Shown here piece after piece: positions 63,056-64,000 of a stretch of DNA of 64,000 bases. Origin of the DNA: Microbacterium halotolerans (GTDB lineage: Bacteria; Actinomycetota; Actinomycetes; Actinomycetales; Microbacteriaceae); contig NZ_QVLP01000018.1 in NCBI RefSeq assembly GCF_003569805.1, forward strand, positions 124,001 to 188,000, written 5' to 3'. Numbering within the stretch: position 1 is the first letter of the stretch; each line of letters starts with the position of its first letter. Under the pieces are notes generated by a model. It made no database searches. It worked only from the letters and a program-made list of their open reading frames with translations, and had not been told where the DNA came from. The translations under genes and the position numbers were made by a program.

Positions 63056-64000
63056 GTGACAGTGAACCTCTCCGCCCCCGCGTCTCGGCCGCTGGCCTCC
63101 GGCCCCAGGCCGAGACGCGGGCCCCTCGGGGCATCCGGCGCACGCAGACTGCGCCCGTGGCTCCTGCTCGCTCCCGCGCTGGCGGTGCTCGCGGTCCTGA
63201 TGCTGTGGCCGCTCATCCGGGTCGTGCTGTTCTCTCTGCAGGAGTACGGGCTGCCCGAGATCGTCTCGGGCGAATCGAACTGGAACGCGGGGGCGAACTA
63301 CGCCGAGCTGTTCACGAGCGAACAGCTGTGGCAGGTGGTGCTGCCCAACACGGTCGGGTTCGCCGCGCTGTGCGTGGCGTTCACCGTCGCGCTCGGGACG
63401 GGGGTCGCCGTGCTGATGGCGTCGCTCGGGCGCTTCTGGCGCACGGTCGTCGGCAGCGCCATCATGGTGGCGTGGGCGATGCCGGCCGTCACGGGAACCT
63501 ACGTGTGGGTGTGGATCTTCGACGCGGACAGGGGCATCGTCAACCAGACGCTGATGGCGCTGGGGCTGATGGACGACCCGACGAACTGGTTCACCAACCG
63601 GTTCCTGTTCTACGCGGTCGCGATCCTCAACGTCGTGCACCACGGATTCCCGTTCGTCGCCGTCACGGTTCTCGCGGCGCTGCTCGGCATCTCGAAGGAG
63701 ATGCTGGAGGCAGCCGAGGTCGACGGAGCAGGCCCGTGGCGCCGGTTCTGGCAGATCATCGTTCCCAACCTGCGCCAGGTGTTCACGGTCGTGATCATCC
63801 TGTCGACGATCTGGGACTTCAAAGCCTTCGCGCAGATATACCTGATGCCCGGCGGCTCCGGATCGAACCGCGACGTGCTCAATCTCGGCGTGTGGTCGTA
63901 CGTCGAGTCGTTCGGCCAGAACAGATACGGCTTCGGGTCGGCGATCGCCGTCGTGCTGACGCTCCTGCTCGTTGTGATCACCGTGGTCTACGTGCGGTCG
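63056..64000 (+). CDS. CUT1 ABC importer permease, MalF-like (3' end cut by window edge)
   Basis: From GTG 63056 (a second GTG at 63062 is possible) an open frame runs 315 codons to the window end. After ~40 polar, Pro/Arg/Gly-rich residues come hydrophobic helices (WLLLAPALAVLAVLMLWPLIRVVLFSL, then four more). The coupling loop EMLEAAEVDGAGPWRRFWQIIVPNL (EAA motif) is characteristic of MalF-type permeases. It starts ten bases after the binding-protein stop; a second permease would be expected beyond the edge. Together they import the amino sugar handled by the genes on the other strand. The frame lacks only the last few residues, judged by family length (about 300-330). Confidence 0.9.
   Translation, partial: MTVNLSAPASRPLASGPRPRRGPLGASGARRLRPWLLLAPALAVLAVLMLWPLIRVVLFSLQEYGLPEIVSGESNWNAGANYAELFTSEQLWQVVLPNTVGFAALCVAFTVALGTGVAVLMASLGRFWRTVVGSAIMVAWAMPAVTGTYVWVWIFDADRGIVNQTLMALGLMDDPTNWFTNRFLFYAVAILNVVHHGFPFVAVTVLAALLGISKEMLEAAEVDGAGPWRRFWQIIVPNLRQVFTVVIILSTIWDFKAFAQIYLMPGGSGSNRDVLNLGVWSYVESFGQNRYGFGSAIAVVLTLLLVVITVVYVRS

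Noticed and set aside
1..64000. tRNA, rRNA, riboswitch, CRISPR or prophage features
   Set aside because: I looked for cloverleaf ends, regularly spaced repeats, known riboswitch cores and phage or transposase gene motifs and found none I could support.

Overview
The window is high-GC actinobacterial DNA, most likely from Microbacterium or another Microbacteriaceae (inferred from GC content, GTG starts, leaderless-looking promoters, an araDBA cluster, a DUF222/HNH gene and actinobacterial gene order; no rRNA is present to confirm it). I see no rRNA, tRNA, CRISPR array, prophage, transposase or origin. About 45 real genes pack the sequence, and both window edges cut through a gene.

Region by region. 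1-4.06 kb: an ATP-dependent DNA ligase (cut by the edge), an FAD oxidoreductase, an acyl-CoA dehydrogenase and a small membrane protein. 4.2-27.8 kb is an L-arabinose/arabinan utilisation region: araD-araB-araA-mutarotase; a decayed GH43 gene; a two-gene WxL-like surface module (one product ending in an LPXTG sorting signal); two large secreted LamG/GH43 arabinanase-like enzymes; a LacI-type regulator coupled to a sugar ABC ATPase; and a complete CUT2 sugar importer (binding protein, ATPase, two permeases). Near-identical palindromes of the form TGTTNCCGGTNACA sit on the promoters of araD, the GH43 pseudogene and the importer, which suggests one repressor, probably the LacI protein at 20.2 kb, controls all three. 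The model is: secreted enzymes cut arabinan, the importer takes up arabinose or short arabinosides, and AraA/B/D convert arabinose to xylulose-5-phosphate.

28-51.6 kb carries a conserved actinobacterial housekeeping order, sucC-sucD ... DUF6350/perM ... purN-purH, but two blocks are inserted in it. Block one (30.3-37.2 kb) has an unassigned three-gene cassette (PaaK/CapK-like adenylating enzyme, a two-domain GNAT-type acyltransferase, an Acg-like nitroreductase), a remnant of a UbiB/AarF kinase gene and a DUF222-HNH gene. Block two (38.6-49.35 kb) is a MocR-type regulator divergent from a nine-gene operon for reductive-pyrimidine or hydantoin catabolism: ureidopropionase-type amidohydrolase, dihydropyrimidinase, LLM flavin/F420 oxidoreductase, an NMT1-type ABC importer with two different permeases, a class III aminotransferase and a YdfG-like dehydrogenase.

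51.7-56 kb holds Ogt and an Ada-AlkA fusion (alkylation repair), a GNAT acetyltransferase and an L,D-transpeptidase. 56.1-64 kb is an amino-sugar and cell-wall-sugar locus: nagB, a ROK regulator, a cytoplasmic GH20 hexosaminidase, a BadF-type amino-sugar kinase, murQ, and a CUT1 ABC importer whose first permease runs off the end. These genes would import N-acetylglucosamine/N-acetylmuramic acid saccharides, hydrolyse and phosphorylate them, and feed fructose-6-phosphate.
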